Source of the DNA: Opitutaceae bacterium
Lineage (GTDB): Bacteria; Verrucomicrobiota; Verrucomicrobiia; Opitutales; Opitutaceae
Assembly: GCA_003164715.1 (NCBI GenBank)
Contig: PLTZ01000013.1
Coordinates: 114,794 to 178,793 of the forward strand
Length of the DNA: 64,000 bases
Reading direction: 5' to 3'
A model generated the notes under the pieces. It was given only the letters and a program-made list of their open reading frames with translations. It ran no database searches and was not told where the DNA came from. The number at the start of each line of letters is the position of its first letter. Position 1 is the first letter of the stretch. The translations under genes and the position numbers were made by a program. Below are positions 8,228 through 17,360 of the stretch, piece after piece.

Positions 8228-10324
8228 CTACTGGATCCCGAGCTTCTTCAGGAACGGCCCGATCGAGCGCGGCCGGCCTAGGAAGTCCTCGATCGAGACG
8301 CTCACGTCGCGGGAATCGCCCTGCGAGTAGATCTCCTGGCGCATCCGCATGCCGGCGCCCCGGTCGAGGAACCCGTCCGGAGCGGCCTTGAACACCGTGG
8401 CCATGTCGGCCGCGATCGAGTCCGCCCAGGCGTAGCCGTAGTAGCCGGCGTCGTAGCCCACCAGATGCCCGAAGTAGGCCACGAAGGCCGTGTCGTCAGG
8501 CAGCGGGAAGAAGACGTCGGCGATGACCTTGTTGCTCTCGGCCTGGCTGTCGACCGGCGCGAGCGCCGGCCGCGGCCCGTGGAGCCGCAGGTCGAGCAGC
8601 GCGAACGAGAGCTGGCGCCGGTAGAAGACGCCGATCGTCGCCAGGCGCACCTCCTGCAGGCGGCCGAGGGTCTCCGCCGGAATCTTCTTTGTCGGGTCGC
8701 GGTAGTCCGCGGCGAAGGTGTCCAGGACGCTCTTGTCGTACGTCCAGTTCTCCAGCATCTGCGAGGGCGCCTCGACGAAGTCGCGCGGGACGTTCGTCCC
8801 GGCGAAGCGGAAGCGGTGCGCGCGGGTGAGGATCGCGTGCATGGCGTGTCCGAACTCGTGGAAGAGGGTCGTCACCTCCTGGTGGTTGAGGAGGGCGGGC
8901 GCCCCGTTGGCCGGCTGCGGGAAGTTGCACAGGAGCGCCACCGTCGGCCGCAGGTAGGGGCCGCCCGGCTGCACGTGCCCCTCCTGGATCGGGAACTCCG
9001 CGAAGTGGTTGTACTTCCCCTCGCGCGGGAACATGTCGAGGTAGAACAGGCCCATCGGCTCTCCGGTCTTCGCATCGGTGACGCCCCATAGGGTCACCCC
9101 GTCGGCCCACGCGTAGGGCGGCTCGAGCTGCTCGAACTTGAGCCCGAAGATCGACTGGTAGATCGCGAACATGCCGCGCAGCACGTTCTCATAGGGGAAG
9201 TAGACCCGCAGGGCCTCCGAATCGACCGTGTACTTCGTCTTCACGAGCTGGTTCTGGTAGTAGCGCCAGTCGGCGAAATCGATCTGGGCCTTCGGGTCGC
9301 CGGTGTCGGAGACCTTGAGGGCCCGCATCTCGGCGAGCTCCGCGTCGAACTTCGGCTGGATGCCGCGGACCAGGTCCTCGATGAACTTGGTCGCCGTGGC
9401 CCCGTTCTTGGCCATCTTGACCTCCGTCTTGTAATCGTCCCACGAGGCGTAGCCCAGCTTCCTGGCGATCTCGGCCCTGATCGCCACGATCCTGTTGAGG
9501 AGCGGCACGTTCACGGCCTGCGCCAGGTGGAACTCGGCGACGCTCACCTTCCTGCGGGTCGCCGCCACGGAGCAGTTCTGCTCCACCATCTGGCGCTGGG
9601 GCGTCACGCTGACGAGGATCGTGTAGGCGTCGTCCCCGGTCTTGATGCCCGGGGAGCCGAGGAAAGAGTCGGGGACTCCCGCCAGCTCGGCGCGGGTGAA
9701 GACGGGCGCCACGCGGGTGTTCACGATGTTGGTCTCAAAGTCGGTCTCGAGCGGGCTCAGCTCCTTGAAGAGGGCCTCCACCTCCTTGCGCGCGGCGGCC
9801 GGCAGCTCGAAGCCCTCGCGCCGGTAGTCGCGCAGGGTGAAGTCGAAGAGCCGCTGGTCCTCGCCCGTGAGCGCCGGCCTCCTTGCGGCGACAGCCTTCA
9901 GCGCGGCGTAGAGGTCCTCCCGGTAGCCGACCCCGATGTCCCACTGCTGCAGCCGCTTGCCCGCCTCGTCGGCGGCGTCGCGCACCTCCTTGCGGGTGCT
10001 CGTCTGCTGGATGAAGCCGATCCGGTTCTCCACCATGCCCGCGTCGGCCTCGAGGGCGTCCAGGGCCACGAACGTGCTCTCGAAGGTCGCGGCCGCCAGG
10101 TCCTGCCTGGCGATCCGGTCGATGGCGGCGTCTCCGGCGGCCATGGCCGCCGCCGCGGAGGCCTTGATCTGGTCCGGGGTCGTCTCGAAGGGGGGCACGC
10201 GGATCTCCGATTTGAACGGGGCCGCGAGGGCTTGGAAGTCCGCGACCGTCCGCAGGGGGGCGGCGCGCAGGACGAGGGGCAGGGCGATGAGGACCGCCCA
10301 TCCGGGGGCGCGCAGATTTCTCAT
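8228..10324 (-). CDS. M3-family zinc metallopeptidase (oligopeptidase), exported
   Basis: Started at the ATG at 10324 (698 residues), where MRNLRAPGWAVLIALPLVLRAAP forms a signal peptide; an ATG at 10363 is possible. The zinc site TTLFHEFGHAMHAIL (about residue 490) is the HExGH form typical of thimet-type M3 peptidases, followed by FVEAPSQMLENW, the Glu-containing second zinc motif. The length matches M3 enzymes (about 650-700). These enzymes cut short peptides within a closed channel. Export would place it in the periplasm, degrading oligopeptides before uptake. It is convergent with the MFS gene, separated by a 50-base GC-rich spacer. Confidence 0.92.
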   Translation of the reverse strand: MRNLRAPGWAVLIALPLVLRAAPLRTVADFQALAAPFKSEIRVPPFETTPDQIKASAAAAMAAGDAAIDRIARQDLAAATFESTFVALDALEADAGMVENRIGFIQQTSTRKEVRDAADEAGKRLQQWDIGVGYREDLYAALKAVAARRPALTGEDQRLFDFTLRDYRREGFELPAAARKEVEALFKELSPLETDFETNIVNTRVAPVFTRAELAGVPDSFLGSPGIKTGDDAYTILVSVTPQRQMVEQNCSVAATRRKVSVAEFHLAQAVNVPLLNRIVAIRAEIARKLGYASWDDYKTEVKMAKNGATATKFIEDLVRGIQPKFDAELAEMRALKVSDTGDPKAQIDFADWRYYQNQLVKTKYTVDSEALRVYFPYENVLRGMFAIYQSIFGLKFEQLEPPYAWADGVTLWGVTDAKTGEPMGLFYLDMFPREGKYNHFAEFPIQEGHVQPGGPYLRPTVALLCNFPQPANGAPALLNHQEVTTLFHEFGHAMHAILTRAHRFRFAGTNVPRDFVEAPSQMLENWTYDKSVLDTFAADYRDPTKKIPAETLGRLQEVRLATIGVFYRRQLSFALLDLRLHGPRPALAPVDSQAESNKVIADVFFPLPDDTAFVAYFGHLVGYDAGYYGYAWADSIAADMATVFKAAPDGFLDRGAGMRMRQEIYSQGDSRDVSVSIEDFLGRPRSIGPFLKKLGIQ

Positions 10325-10628
10325 CCCGAAAGCTTTGATTGCGTTCGCGGCGCGCGTCAACACACCGCCTGCCGTGGTCCCCGCCCGGCGGTCGCGCCCC
10401 GCGATCTAAGAAGGCCCGAGCGGACAGCGGGGCCCCTGCGACCGGGGCCAGCCTTGTGGCAGGAATACGGCGCTTGCGTTGCCTCTGCCGCCGATCCACA
10501 TCAGTGGGCAAGACGCTCGCGTCCGATTTGGATCCGCCGCTTGACCCCGATGGCCTGCTTCGCTCGCCCCGGCTCCGTCTGCGCCATCCGGACGAGACCC
10601 GCCCCCGAAAGAGAAGCCAATCCCAGAG
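10325..10628. other. Divergent intergenic region, no gene seen
   Basis: This 304-base spacer separates the divergent M3 peptidase and GH127 genes and must carry both promoters. I see no confident -35/-10 pair, RNA gene or repeat. A sequence GAAAGAGAAGCC close to the GH127 start may serve for ribosome binding. Confidence 0.4.
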
Positions 10629-12434
10629 ATGAACACCCTGAGCCCGCTCCTGATCCTGATCTCTACAGCCTGCGCCGCCCCCGCAGCCGCCCTCCTTTCG
10701 GTCGCCGACAGCGTGGCCCCCGCGGCCCCGGCCGTCCTGCACCCCCTGCAACCCTCGGCCGTGAGGCTCGACGGCTGGCTCGGCGCCCGAATTGACGCCA
10801 ATGAGAGCCGCCGCCTGCTGCTCGTGGACACCGAGCCCCTGCTCGCCGGCTACCGGCACCGGCCCGGGGACCAGCCCTGGATCGGCGAGCACGTCGGCAA
10901 GTGGCTGCATGCGGCGACCCTTGCCTGGGCCTACTCGGGCGACGAGGCGCTGCGCCGCAAGCTCGACTCCGTCGTCGCGTCGCTCATCGCGACCCAGGAG
11001 GCCGATGGATACTTGGGAACCTACACCGCCGACAAGCGCTTCGGGCTTTACGACGGCGCGGACTGGGACGTGTGGTGCCACAAGTACAACCTGATCGGGC
11101 TGCTGACCTACTACAGGTACACCGGCAACCCGGCCGCGCTGGCCGCGTCCCGCAGGATCGGGGACCTCTTGTGTGCGACCTTTCCCGCAAAGAAGAGCAT
11201 CCTTTTGGCGGGGACGCACATGGGCATGGCCGCCACCAGCGTCCTCAGCCCGATGGTGGACCTCTACCGGCTCACCGGCGACGCCCGCTACCTTGAATTC
11301 GCCAAGTACATCGTCCGCTCCTATGAGGAGAAGGACGGTCCGGACATCGTCCGGACGCTCCTGGCGCCCGGCGGCTCGGTCGACCGCGTCGCCAACGGCA
11401 AGGCCTACGAGATGCTCTCCAACCTGGTCGGCCTGACGGAGCTCTACCAGGTGACGGGGGACCCCCGGCTCCTCCGGGCGGTCGAGAACGCCTGGGCCGA
11501 CATCACCCGCAACCGCCTCTACATCACCGGCACCGCCAGCATCCACGAGAGATTCGGCAACACCCACGAGCTGCCGAACGGGGACTTCGCCCACCTCGGC
11601 GAAACCTGCGTGACCACGACGTGGATCCAGTTGAACGCGGCCCTGCTCGCGCAGACCGGCGAGGCCAAGTACGGCGACGAGATCGAGCGCTCGCTCTACA
11701 ACCAGCTGACCGCCGCGCAGGAGCCGCAAAGCGGCGACTGGTGCTACTACACGGCGCTGGAAGGGGTGAAGCACTACGACAAGGAGATCACGTGCTGCCA
11801 CTCGAGCGGGCCGCGCGCCCTGGCGCTGGCCCCGACGCTGGCCTACCTCGAGACGGGCGGCGTGATCTGCGTGAACACGCTGGAAACCTCCACGGCCCGC
11901 TTCCAGGTCGGGGGCCGGGCCGTCGAGGTGAGGCAGGAGAGCGGGTTCCCGTACGAAGGGCGGTCGACGCTGACGGTAAGGACGCCCTCCGCGGTCCGGT
12001 TCACCCTGAAGATCCGGGCCCCGGCCTGGGCTGAACCGCTGCGCGCGGGCGAGGCGTCCAGCCGGGACGGCTGGGTCACGCTGCCCGAGCGCGACTGGAG
12101 GGACGGCGACCAGGTCGCGTTGAGCTTCAACCTGAGCGCCCGCATGATTCACGGCGACTTCACCAACCATTCCCGCGTGGCCTACGCCTGGGGTCCCTTC
12201 ATCCTGGCGCTCGATGATGGGCTCAACCCTGATCATGGGGGAAGCGGCACCCCGCAGTTTGTCCGCGTCGTCGACGACAGGGTCCCGACCCTGGCGCCCG
12301 ATAAGCGCCGCATTGCCCTCCAGGTGGCCGTCCGCGGGGAGTGGGATGTCAACCCGTACCCGGCCACGCTGGTGCCGTTCGCGGAGGCCGGGGCCGGCGG
12401 CCAGCCGTATGCGGTGTGGCTTCGCGCCCCCTGA
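10629..12434 (+). CDS. Secreted glycoside hydrolase family 127 (beta-L-arabinofuranosidase-like)
   Basis: A 601-residue protein with an N-terminal signal (MNTLSPLLILISTACAAPAAA). It carries an (alpha/alpha)6-barrel style sequence (WIGEHVGKWLHAATLAW, ADGYLGTYT, WCHKYNLIGLL) followed by beta-sandwich domains. GH127 enzymes use a zinc-bound cysteine nucleophile; the matching residues here are Glu and Cys of LGETCVTT (about 323-326) and the Cys pair of EITCCHSSGPR (about 389-390). The family removes beta-L-arabinofuranosyl residues from plant glycoproteins and pectin side chains, though many DUF1680 members remain untested. It fits the plant-polysaccharide theme of the GH2 gene. It ends 73 bases before a convergent acyltransferase. 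Confidence 0.88.
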   Translation: MNTLSPLLILISTACAAPAAALLSVADSVAPAAPAVLHPLQPSAVRLDGWLGARIDANESRRLLLVDTEPLLAGYRHRPGDQPWIGEHVGKWLHAATLAWAYSGDEALRRKLDSVVASLIATQEADGYLGTYTADKRFGLYDGADWDVWCHKYNLIGLLTYYRYTGNPAALAASRRIGDLLCATFPAKKSILLAGTHMGMAATSVLSPMVDLYRLTGDARYLEFAKYIVRSYEEKDGPDIVRTLLAPGGSVDRVANGKAYEMLSNLVGLTELYQVTGDPRLLRAVENAWADITRNRLYITGTASIHERFGNTHELPNGDFAHLGETCVTTTWIQLNAALLAQTGEAKYGDEIERSLYNQLTAAQEPQSGDWCYYTALEGVKHYDKEITCCHSSGPRALALAPTLAYLETGGVICVNTLETSTARFQVGGRAVEVRQESGFPYEGRSTLTVRTPSAVRFTLKIRAPAWAEPLRAGEASSRDGWVTLPERDWRDGDQVALSFNLSARMIHGDFTNHSRVAYAWGPFILALDDGLNPDHGGSGTPQFVRVVDDRVPTLAPDKRRIALQVAVRGEWDVNPYPATLVPFAEAGAGGQPYAVWLRAP

Positions 12435-12507
12435 GGCGGACGAGTACAGGATGCGGCCGAGGTTTGCAGCCGAGCGCTGTCCGGGCGGTGGATAACCCAG
12501 ATCCTCT

Positions 12508-13671
12508 TTAGCCGGTAGGGGCCGGCGGCTGCCCGCCGGCGGTGGCCGAGCCGGCCGCACTCCTGACGAGCGAATGCGAGCGCCTGATGAGGGGGGCCTC
12601 GAGAAAGGCGTAGGACAGCCTGGCGGCGCCATAAATCGCCGCAAACACCACCGCCATCAGGAGGATCGCCCGCGGCGCCCCCAGGGCCGGGGCCGTGCCG
12701 AGGACGCCGTAAAAGAGGGCGAGCGCAATCGGCATGTGGAATAGGTAGACGAAGTAGCTGAGCCTTCCCGCCTCGACGAGGGGTCGCAACTCCATGAGCC
12801 GCCGCACCGGCCCGAAGTCTGAGGCGCACAGGTCGAGCAGCGCCACGCAGCCCGCGGATATCACGGTGTTGTAGAGCGGCACAAGGTACCGGGTCGCACC
12901 TCCGAATTTCCCCGAGGAATAGAGACCCAAGAAGGCCATGGAGGAGAGGAGGACCGCGACGGTCGCGGCGTGCCTCCGGAACCCAGGCCAGCCCGGCTCG
13001 CCCCGCGGCGCGATTGCGAGCAGGCCGCCGAGGAGGAAGCCGTCCAGCCTGCTCGGAAGCAGCACAACGAGGGAGGCGTCCGGATTCTGGACGAAAAAAT
13101 AGCACGCGTAGCGGAGTAGGACCGACCCGAGCGCGAGGGACCACAGCCACCACGCGAGCTGGCGCCTTGGGATCAGGAAGACGCAGACGCTGATGAGGAC
13201 GTAGAACTGCATTTCGACCGCCAGCGACCACAGGACGCGAAGCCAGTCGTTGCCCAGGTAGCCGAGCGAGGCCATGTAGAGGTTCTGGACGAAGGCCAGG
13301 TAGCTCCAGAACGGGATGGCCGAGTTGAAGAGCCGGTCGGCGCCCGGCCAGCCGGCGGGCCACAGCGCCCTCGCCGCCACGAACGAAAGGAGCAGCAGGG
13401 CATAGGGTGGCCCGATGCGAAACGCCCTGCGGACCCAGAAATCCAGGAACGAAAGCCGCCCCCTCTCATGGGAGACGAGGCCCTGTGTTATCAGGTATCC
13501 CGAGAGCACAAAGAAGAGATTCACCCCGATCCATCCATAGCCCGCGAACGCCATGAGGCCGGGCATCCCGGAATACGCCGCCGCCCTCGTCGGCAATGCG
13601 ATCAGGTGGTACGCGAGGACCCATAGTATCGCGCAGCCCCGCAGACCGTCCAGTGCCGCCTGCCTGTTCAT
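12508..13671 (-). CDS. Acyltransferase 3 family membrane protein (OafA/YrhL-like)
   Basis: The ATG at 13671 gives MNRQAALDGLRGCAILWVLAYHLI, the standard start of acyltransferase-3 proteins (387 residues); ATGs at 13716 and 13743 are in frame and would add 15-24 polar residues. About ten transmembrane helices follow. The conserved His of the first helix (AYHLIAL) and the RxxR-type segment WVRRAFRIGPPY are present, and LFFVLSGYLIT is a family hallmark. Such proteins move acetyl or other acyl groups onto surface glycans, lipopolysaccharide or secreted compounds. The substrate is not evident from the neighbours. Confidence 0.88.
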   Translation of the reverse strand: MNRQAALDGLRGCAILWVLAYHLIALPTRAAAYSGMPGLMAFAGYGWIGVNLFFVLSGYLITQGLVSHERGRLSFLDFWVRRAFRIGPPYALLLLSFVAARALWPAGWPGADRLFNSAIPFWSYLAFVQNLYMASLGYLGNDWLRVLWSLAVEMQFYVLISVCVFLIPRRQLAWWLWSLALGSVLLRYACYFFVQNPDASLVVLLPSRLDGFLLGGLLAIAPRGEPGWPGFRRHAATVAVLLSSMAFLGLYSSGKFGGATRYLVPLYNTVISAGCVALLDLCASDFGPVRRLMELRPLVEAGRLSYFVYLFHMPIALALFYGVLGTAPALGAPRAILLMAVVFAAIYGAARLSYAFLEAPLIRRSHSLVRSAAGSATAGGQPPAPTG

Positions 13672-14009
13672 ACGGGCTGGCGGATTCCTGGAGATTGCGT
13701 TTGCCCCGTCGCTCATGATCGCGCGCCGACCGGAACTCTGCACTGCGGGGAATGCGGCTCATGCGCCGGGCCCCGGGGGTGGCTGGGCGCGATCATCATC
13801 AGGGACTCGCCCTCTCCAGCACGAGGGTAAGAAGGGCGGCGTGCTTTGCACGCGCCGCGATCCGATCGAGGCGCATCGGGATGGATGATGAGCCGAGAGT
13901 CCATCATGCCTTCTTCCTGATGGGCACAAAACGGCAAATCTGGTGGGGGGTAGGGGTGGGCCATGGGCAAGTGCGTCTGCTGCGGGGCTTACTATCGCGA
14001 GGCGCGGAT
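13672..14009. other. Intergenic region without a convincing gene
   Basis: About 340 bases upstream of the acyltransferase. Short frames exist but none has a ribosome-binding site or family sequence. A G-rich stretch lies near 13940-13975. Any promoter for the acyltransferase would be here. Confidence 0.35.
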
Positions 14010-14124
14010 CTATTCCAGCATTCTAAGCGCCGACGGGTTTCCCGGCCGCAGCTGCAGGACCCTTTCAACGTCGGCAATCGCCTCGTCTCTACGGACCGCT
14101 TGCAGCAGGGCGGCGCCACAAGGG
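14010..14124 (-). pseudogene. TPR-protein C-terminal fragment
   Basis: Directly downstream of the ankyrin/cytochrome gene, in a different frame, the minus strand reads GAALLQAVRRDEAIADVERV followed by LQLRPGNPSALRMLE and a TAG at 14010-14012. This is the shape of a terminal tetratricopeptide repeat, and resembles the last repeat of the TPR gene ending at 51647 (QALQLRPNDPAARRMLE). About 37 codons remain with no start codon. It may be the decayed end of a lost TPR gene, or an original C-terminal extension of the ankyrin gene cut off by a frameshift. Confidence 0.4.
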
Positions 14125-14125
14125 C

Positions 14126-16588
14126 CTACCGGGGCGCCGGCTCCGCCGGCGCCGTGTGCCAGGCGGCGCCCTGGTCGATCCATGTGCGGAGAAGCGCGAT
14201 TTCAGAGCCGCTCAGGCCCTGGAATTCGTCCCTGTGTTTCAGCGGCGGCATCTCGAGGTCCTCCACCTCGTCCGATGCGAACTCGACGAGCTGGCTGTCG
14301 GCTCCGTGGCCGGGGGCAATCGCCGGCTCCCCGCTCCGTCCGCCCTTCAGGAGCGACTCCCTTGAGGTGATGCTGAACCTGGCCCTCGGCTTCTCCCCGC
14401 TGTGGCACTTGACGCAGGAGCGCTCCAGGACGGGGTACACGTCGCGCGAAAAGTCCACGGTCGTCCCCCCGGTCGCCGTCACGCCCTCGGCTGCGGGGAG
14501 TCGCGACGGTGCCGCCTTCTCCTTTTCACACGCGACGCTCTCATAGGAGGCGACCAGGGCCTCCACCGCTGGCAGCGGGCGCGAGTCCGCAGCGGTCCGG
14601 ATCGTCTGCAGGAGGGCCATGGTCGCCCAGGCCGTCCCCCCGGCGGAGATCCACTGGTCGTTGCCGTGCGGGAAGCCGCTGTCAAAGTGCGGCTGGAACG
14701 GCCAAGTCCGGCTGCGCACCCACCATGAGCCGTCCTCGTACTGGGTTCGCAGGAGGAACTGGACGGCGCGCGAGTAGGCCGGGTCCTCGACCGAGATGCG
14801 GGCGCCCTCGTGAAGTGCGAACAGCGCCTCCCCCGTCGCCCAGGCGTCGCTCTCGAGGCCGTCGAGCTGCGCCCATCCTCCGTCGGGCCTCTGCTTCCCG
14901 AGGATCGAGGCGGCGAGCCCTTCGAGGCGTCGCGGGGGCTCGCCGGCCCATGCGAGCCCAAGGAGCTGCGAGACCTGGTCGCCGAAAGTCCCCGCCTCGG
15001 ACTTCCAAAGCCAGCGGCGCGCCCTGGACATGCAGGCGCGAGTTTCATCCCCGGAGTAGGGGAGCGGGTAGAGCTGGACGGCTCGCACGGCCCAGGCCGT
15101 CGCCGCGATCCTGCCCCCCTCCAGGGGCGGGCGCAGGTCCGTCCAGTGCCAGGAGCCGTCCGGGCTTTGGCCGTTCACGAGGTACCGAACGAAGGCCTCG
15201 GTCATCGCGTCGGGCGCGTACCCCAGGGCGCGCAGCTCCATCAGGCCGTACCCCAACTGCACTGGCGCGTCGGGTATGGGATCCTCCATCTCACGCGCGG
15301 ACTCCACCAGGGGACGCCACATCTGCAGCTGCGCGGCCAGCTGGTGCCCCAGGGCCGTTTCGTCGACCCGCAGGCCCCGCTCGGCGCCCCAGGCGAACGC
15401 CACCGCCGGCAGATACTCGTGGTGGCAGGAGACGCACTTCGCCTCGTCGCGCACAAACCGGTTGTTGACGAAGTTCGTGGAGGCCCTCTGCAGGAGGTCG
15501 ATCGCCCTCTGGGCGCGTTCCCGAACAGGGACGGCGTCGGGCATGAGCCGGGCCGAACGGGGCCTTGCCGGGGGTGCGGCGGGCGTCGTCTTCGCCCCGG
15601 CGCTCTCGAGAAACGCGACGAGCTGCGTGTGGGGCCCCGATTTCAGCGCAAACGTAAGCGCCGTGGCGCCCTCCTCGTTCGCCTCGTTCACGTTTGAGCC
15701 CCGCGCCATGAGCAGGCGGGCGATCGCCGGGTCGCCCTGCTCGCTGTAGCCGGCAAACACCATGGGAGCGGTCCCGTGCCCCCACGGCGACTTGAAGTGG
15801 AGGTCGGCCCCCTTGGCGACCAGCTCGGCCGCGAGGGCCGTGTGGCCCGAGTAGAGCGCCCAGTTGAGGGCGTGTCCCGCGAAGTCCGCGTCGAAATTGA
15901 TGTCGGCGCCGTGATCGAGGAGCCTCAGCAAGGCGGCCTCATCGCCGAAATAGGCAGCCATCGCGAGCGGGGAGGCCACGAGTCCCTTGGCCTGCTGGGG
16001 GCTGGCCCCGCGGTCCAGCACCAGCGCGAGCGTCTTTGGATCTCCCCCGTAGACTGCCTTGAGCGCAACATACTCCTGGCCCCCTTTCTTCGCGTGGGTG
16101 TCGGCGCCCGCGTCCAACAGGAGGGCGACAATCCGGTGCGAATCCCGATGCGCCGCCGCCGACATCAGCGGCGTAAGCTCCAGCTTCGAGGCGGTGTTCG
16201 GGTTTGCGCCATGCGCAAGCAAAGTGCGCACGATGTCCTCGTTCCCTGCGCCATAGAGTAGCGGCGTCGCCCCGTCGTCATCAAGAGCGTCCGGCTTGGC
16301 GCCCCGCTCGAGAAGGACGTCCACGGCCGCGGCGTCGCCCCGGTAGGCTGCGATGTGGAGCGCCGTGTCGCCGTGGCCGTCCCGCGCCGACCAGTCCGCT
16401 CCACGGGCGAGGGCCGAGCGCAGCAGGGCGAGGTCGCCCGTCCGGGCTGCGCGGATCACGTCCGGCTCGCCCTTGGGTGCCGGACGGGATTCGAGCGCGA
16501 GAACGGCGGCGGGTAGACCTGCGAGGGCTCCAAGCAGGGCTACGGCTAAGCGCGTTCTCAGAGCAGCGATTGGTCGATGGATGGGCAT
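14126..16588 (-). CDS. Exported ankyrin-repeat / alpha-toroid / cytochrome c fusion protein
   Basis: An 820-residue protein with a signal peptide (RLAVALLGALAGLPAAVLA). Residues about 40-340 hold eight or so ankyrin repeats (GHGDTALHIAAYRGDAAAV, GATPLLYGAGNEDIV, LTPLMSAAAHRDS). A first heme-type motif, CVSCHHE, is near residue 390. Residues about 470-690 contain QSPDGSW, QRPDGGW and QYEDGSW repeats, the QxxDGSW signature of prenyltransferase/squalene-cyclase alpha-toroids. A second heme motif, CVKCHSGE, is near 726 and starts a Planctomycete-type cytochrome c domain ending LLRTWIDQGA. It is probably periplasmic, with electron transfer plus a ligand-binding scaffold. I know of no function for this combination. 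It lies just left of the ssrA-linked array. Confidence 0.85.
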   Translation of the reverse strand: MPIHRPIAALRTRLAVALLGALAGLPAAVLALESRPAPKGEPDVIRAARTGDLALLRSALARGADWSARDGHGDTALHIAAYRGDAAAVDVLLERGAKPDALDDDGATPLLYGAGNEDIVRTLLAHGANPNTASKLELTPLMSAAAHRDSHRIVALLLDAGADTHAKKGGQEYVALKAVYGGDPKTLALVLDRGASPQQAKGLVASPLAMAAYFGDEAALLRLLDHGADINFDADFAGHALNWALYSGHTALAAELVAKGADLHFKSPWGHGTAPMVFAGYSEQGDPAIARLLMARGSNVNEANEEGATALTFALKSGPHTQLVAFLESAGAKTTPAAPPARPRSARLMPDAVPVRERAQRAIDLLQRASTNFVNNRFVRDEAKCVSCHHEYLPAVAFAWGAERGLRVDETALGHQLAAQLQMWRPLVESAREMEDPIPDAPVQLGYGLMELRALGYAPDAMTEAFVRYLVNGQSPDGSWHWTDLRPPLEGGRIAATAWAVRAVQLYPLPYSGDETRACMSRARRWLWKSEAGTFGDQVSQLLGLAWAGEPPRRLEGLAASILGKQRPDGGWAQLDGLESDAWATGEALFALHEGARISVEDPAYSRAVQFLLRTQYEDGSWWVRSRTWPFQPHFDSGFPHGNDQWISAGGTAWATMALLQTIRTAADSRPLPAVEALVASYESVACEKEKAAPSRLPAAEGVTATGGTTVDFSRDVYPVLERSCVKCHSGEKPRARFSITSRESLLKGGRSGEPAIAPGHGADSQLVEFASDEVEDLEMPPLKHRDEFQGLSGSEIALLRTWIDQGAAWHTAPAEPAPR

Positions 16589-16776
16589 GGGACGGCCCTC
16601 GGGGCTCGGCCATCAGGGAACGTGATGCACAATATTAGGCGAGGAAATAAGGCCGATCCAGCGTCCCGATACGCAAGGTTTTCGAGATCGATATGGACCT
16701 TAGGGGTTGCTCGGCACATTTGTCGATTTTCTGCTGACTTCAATTGGCAGAAGCGGCTTGATACCATGAACCAAGG

Positions 16777-16804
16777 TAGTGGAGGCGCCGGGATTTGAAC
16801 CCGG
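16777..16804 (-). repeat. ssrA 3'-end copy a (attachment-site scar)
   Basis: On the minus strand this matches the T-arm and acceptor end of the tmRNA at 26484-26511 with only the changes CACC to CGCC and CCA to CTA. No tmRNA or tRNA 5' part is nearby, so it is a scar and not a gene. Confidence 0.85.
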
Positions 16805-16812
16805 TTGCCCAC

Positions 16813-16884
16813 CTAGGTATGAGATATGTATTTTCTGGGTGTTCTTGGAGTGGTGGATTGCCTGGAATCTGCCTGGAGAGTCAC
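16813..16884 (-). pseudogene. Probable integrase C-terminal tail remnant (unit a)
   Basis: Next to copy a the minus strand encodes VTLQADSRQSTTPRTPRKY and ends at a TAG (16813-16815) within the repeat border. The copy at 19.96 kb encodes FQAESRQSTPETR in the same relative frame. Codon-level conservation between scars suggests a real former coding end, most simply that of the element's integrase. Confidence 0.4.
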
Positions 16885-16952
16885 AAATTGAAGGGCATGC
16901 ACAGAAGGCAGTGCGTGGTTGACAATAAGCGCTTATCGTAGAAAGTGCCAAT

Positions 16953-17360
16953 ATGGTCGGGCTTCCAAAGTGTCCTCATTGCCAGCACACCCTGACGCGC
17001 AAACAAACTGCGCGGATGCTCGCTTCGCTTTCTGCAGGCAAGGCAAAGAATTTCACCGAAGCGGAGAGGGCCCGTCGTCGGGAACGCATGAAGGCCGTCA
17101 ATGCGCATCGCTCAGCGGCCTCTTTCGGCACGGGCATGAATCACCGGCATCTGAACCACAGCCGGTTCACACTCGCTGCGATCGATGATGTGATTGATCG
17201 CGGGAAGCGCGATTCATGGGCGACGCTGCTTGCAGTCGTAGATGCTTCGCCGGAAATCCGGAGCAGGGTCCTTCGCGTGTGTGCGGCCCATGTGAATGAT
17301 GCGTATGCCCAACGCTATCACTTCTGGAACAATTATGCCCTCCACCAAGCCACTGCCTGA
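16953..17360 (+). CDS. Small protein paired with nucleotidyltransferase; antitoxin-like
   Basis: A 135-residue protein with an N-terminal CPHC pair, a basic segment (AERARRRERMKAVNAHRS, about 38-55) and a helical C-terminus (IDDVIDRGKRDSWATLLAVV). The next gene starts inside its last 26 bases, so the two are translationally coupled. Short helical proteins immediately upstream of AbiEii-type nucleotidyltransferases are the usual antitoxin partners, and the C-terminal half fits that pattern loosely. The antitoxin role is inferred from position; the N-terminal CPHC half might bind zinc or nucleic acid. Confidence 0.6.
   Translation: MVGLPKCPHCQHTLTRKQTARMLASLSAGKAKNFTEAERARRRERMKAVNAHRSAASFGTGMNHRHLNHSRFTLAAIDDVIDRGKRDSWATLLAVVDASPEIRSRVLRVCAAHVNDAYAQRYHFWNNYALHQATA

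Larger units (their letters stand above)
16589..16952. other. Left edge of the ssrA-derived array, otherwise non-coding
   Basis: This 364-base stretch holds the leftmost ssrA 3'-end copy and one tail remnant, listed separately. Left of the copy (16589-16776) it is AT-richer than the flanking gene and I see no feature. Confidence 0.4.
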
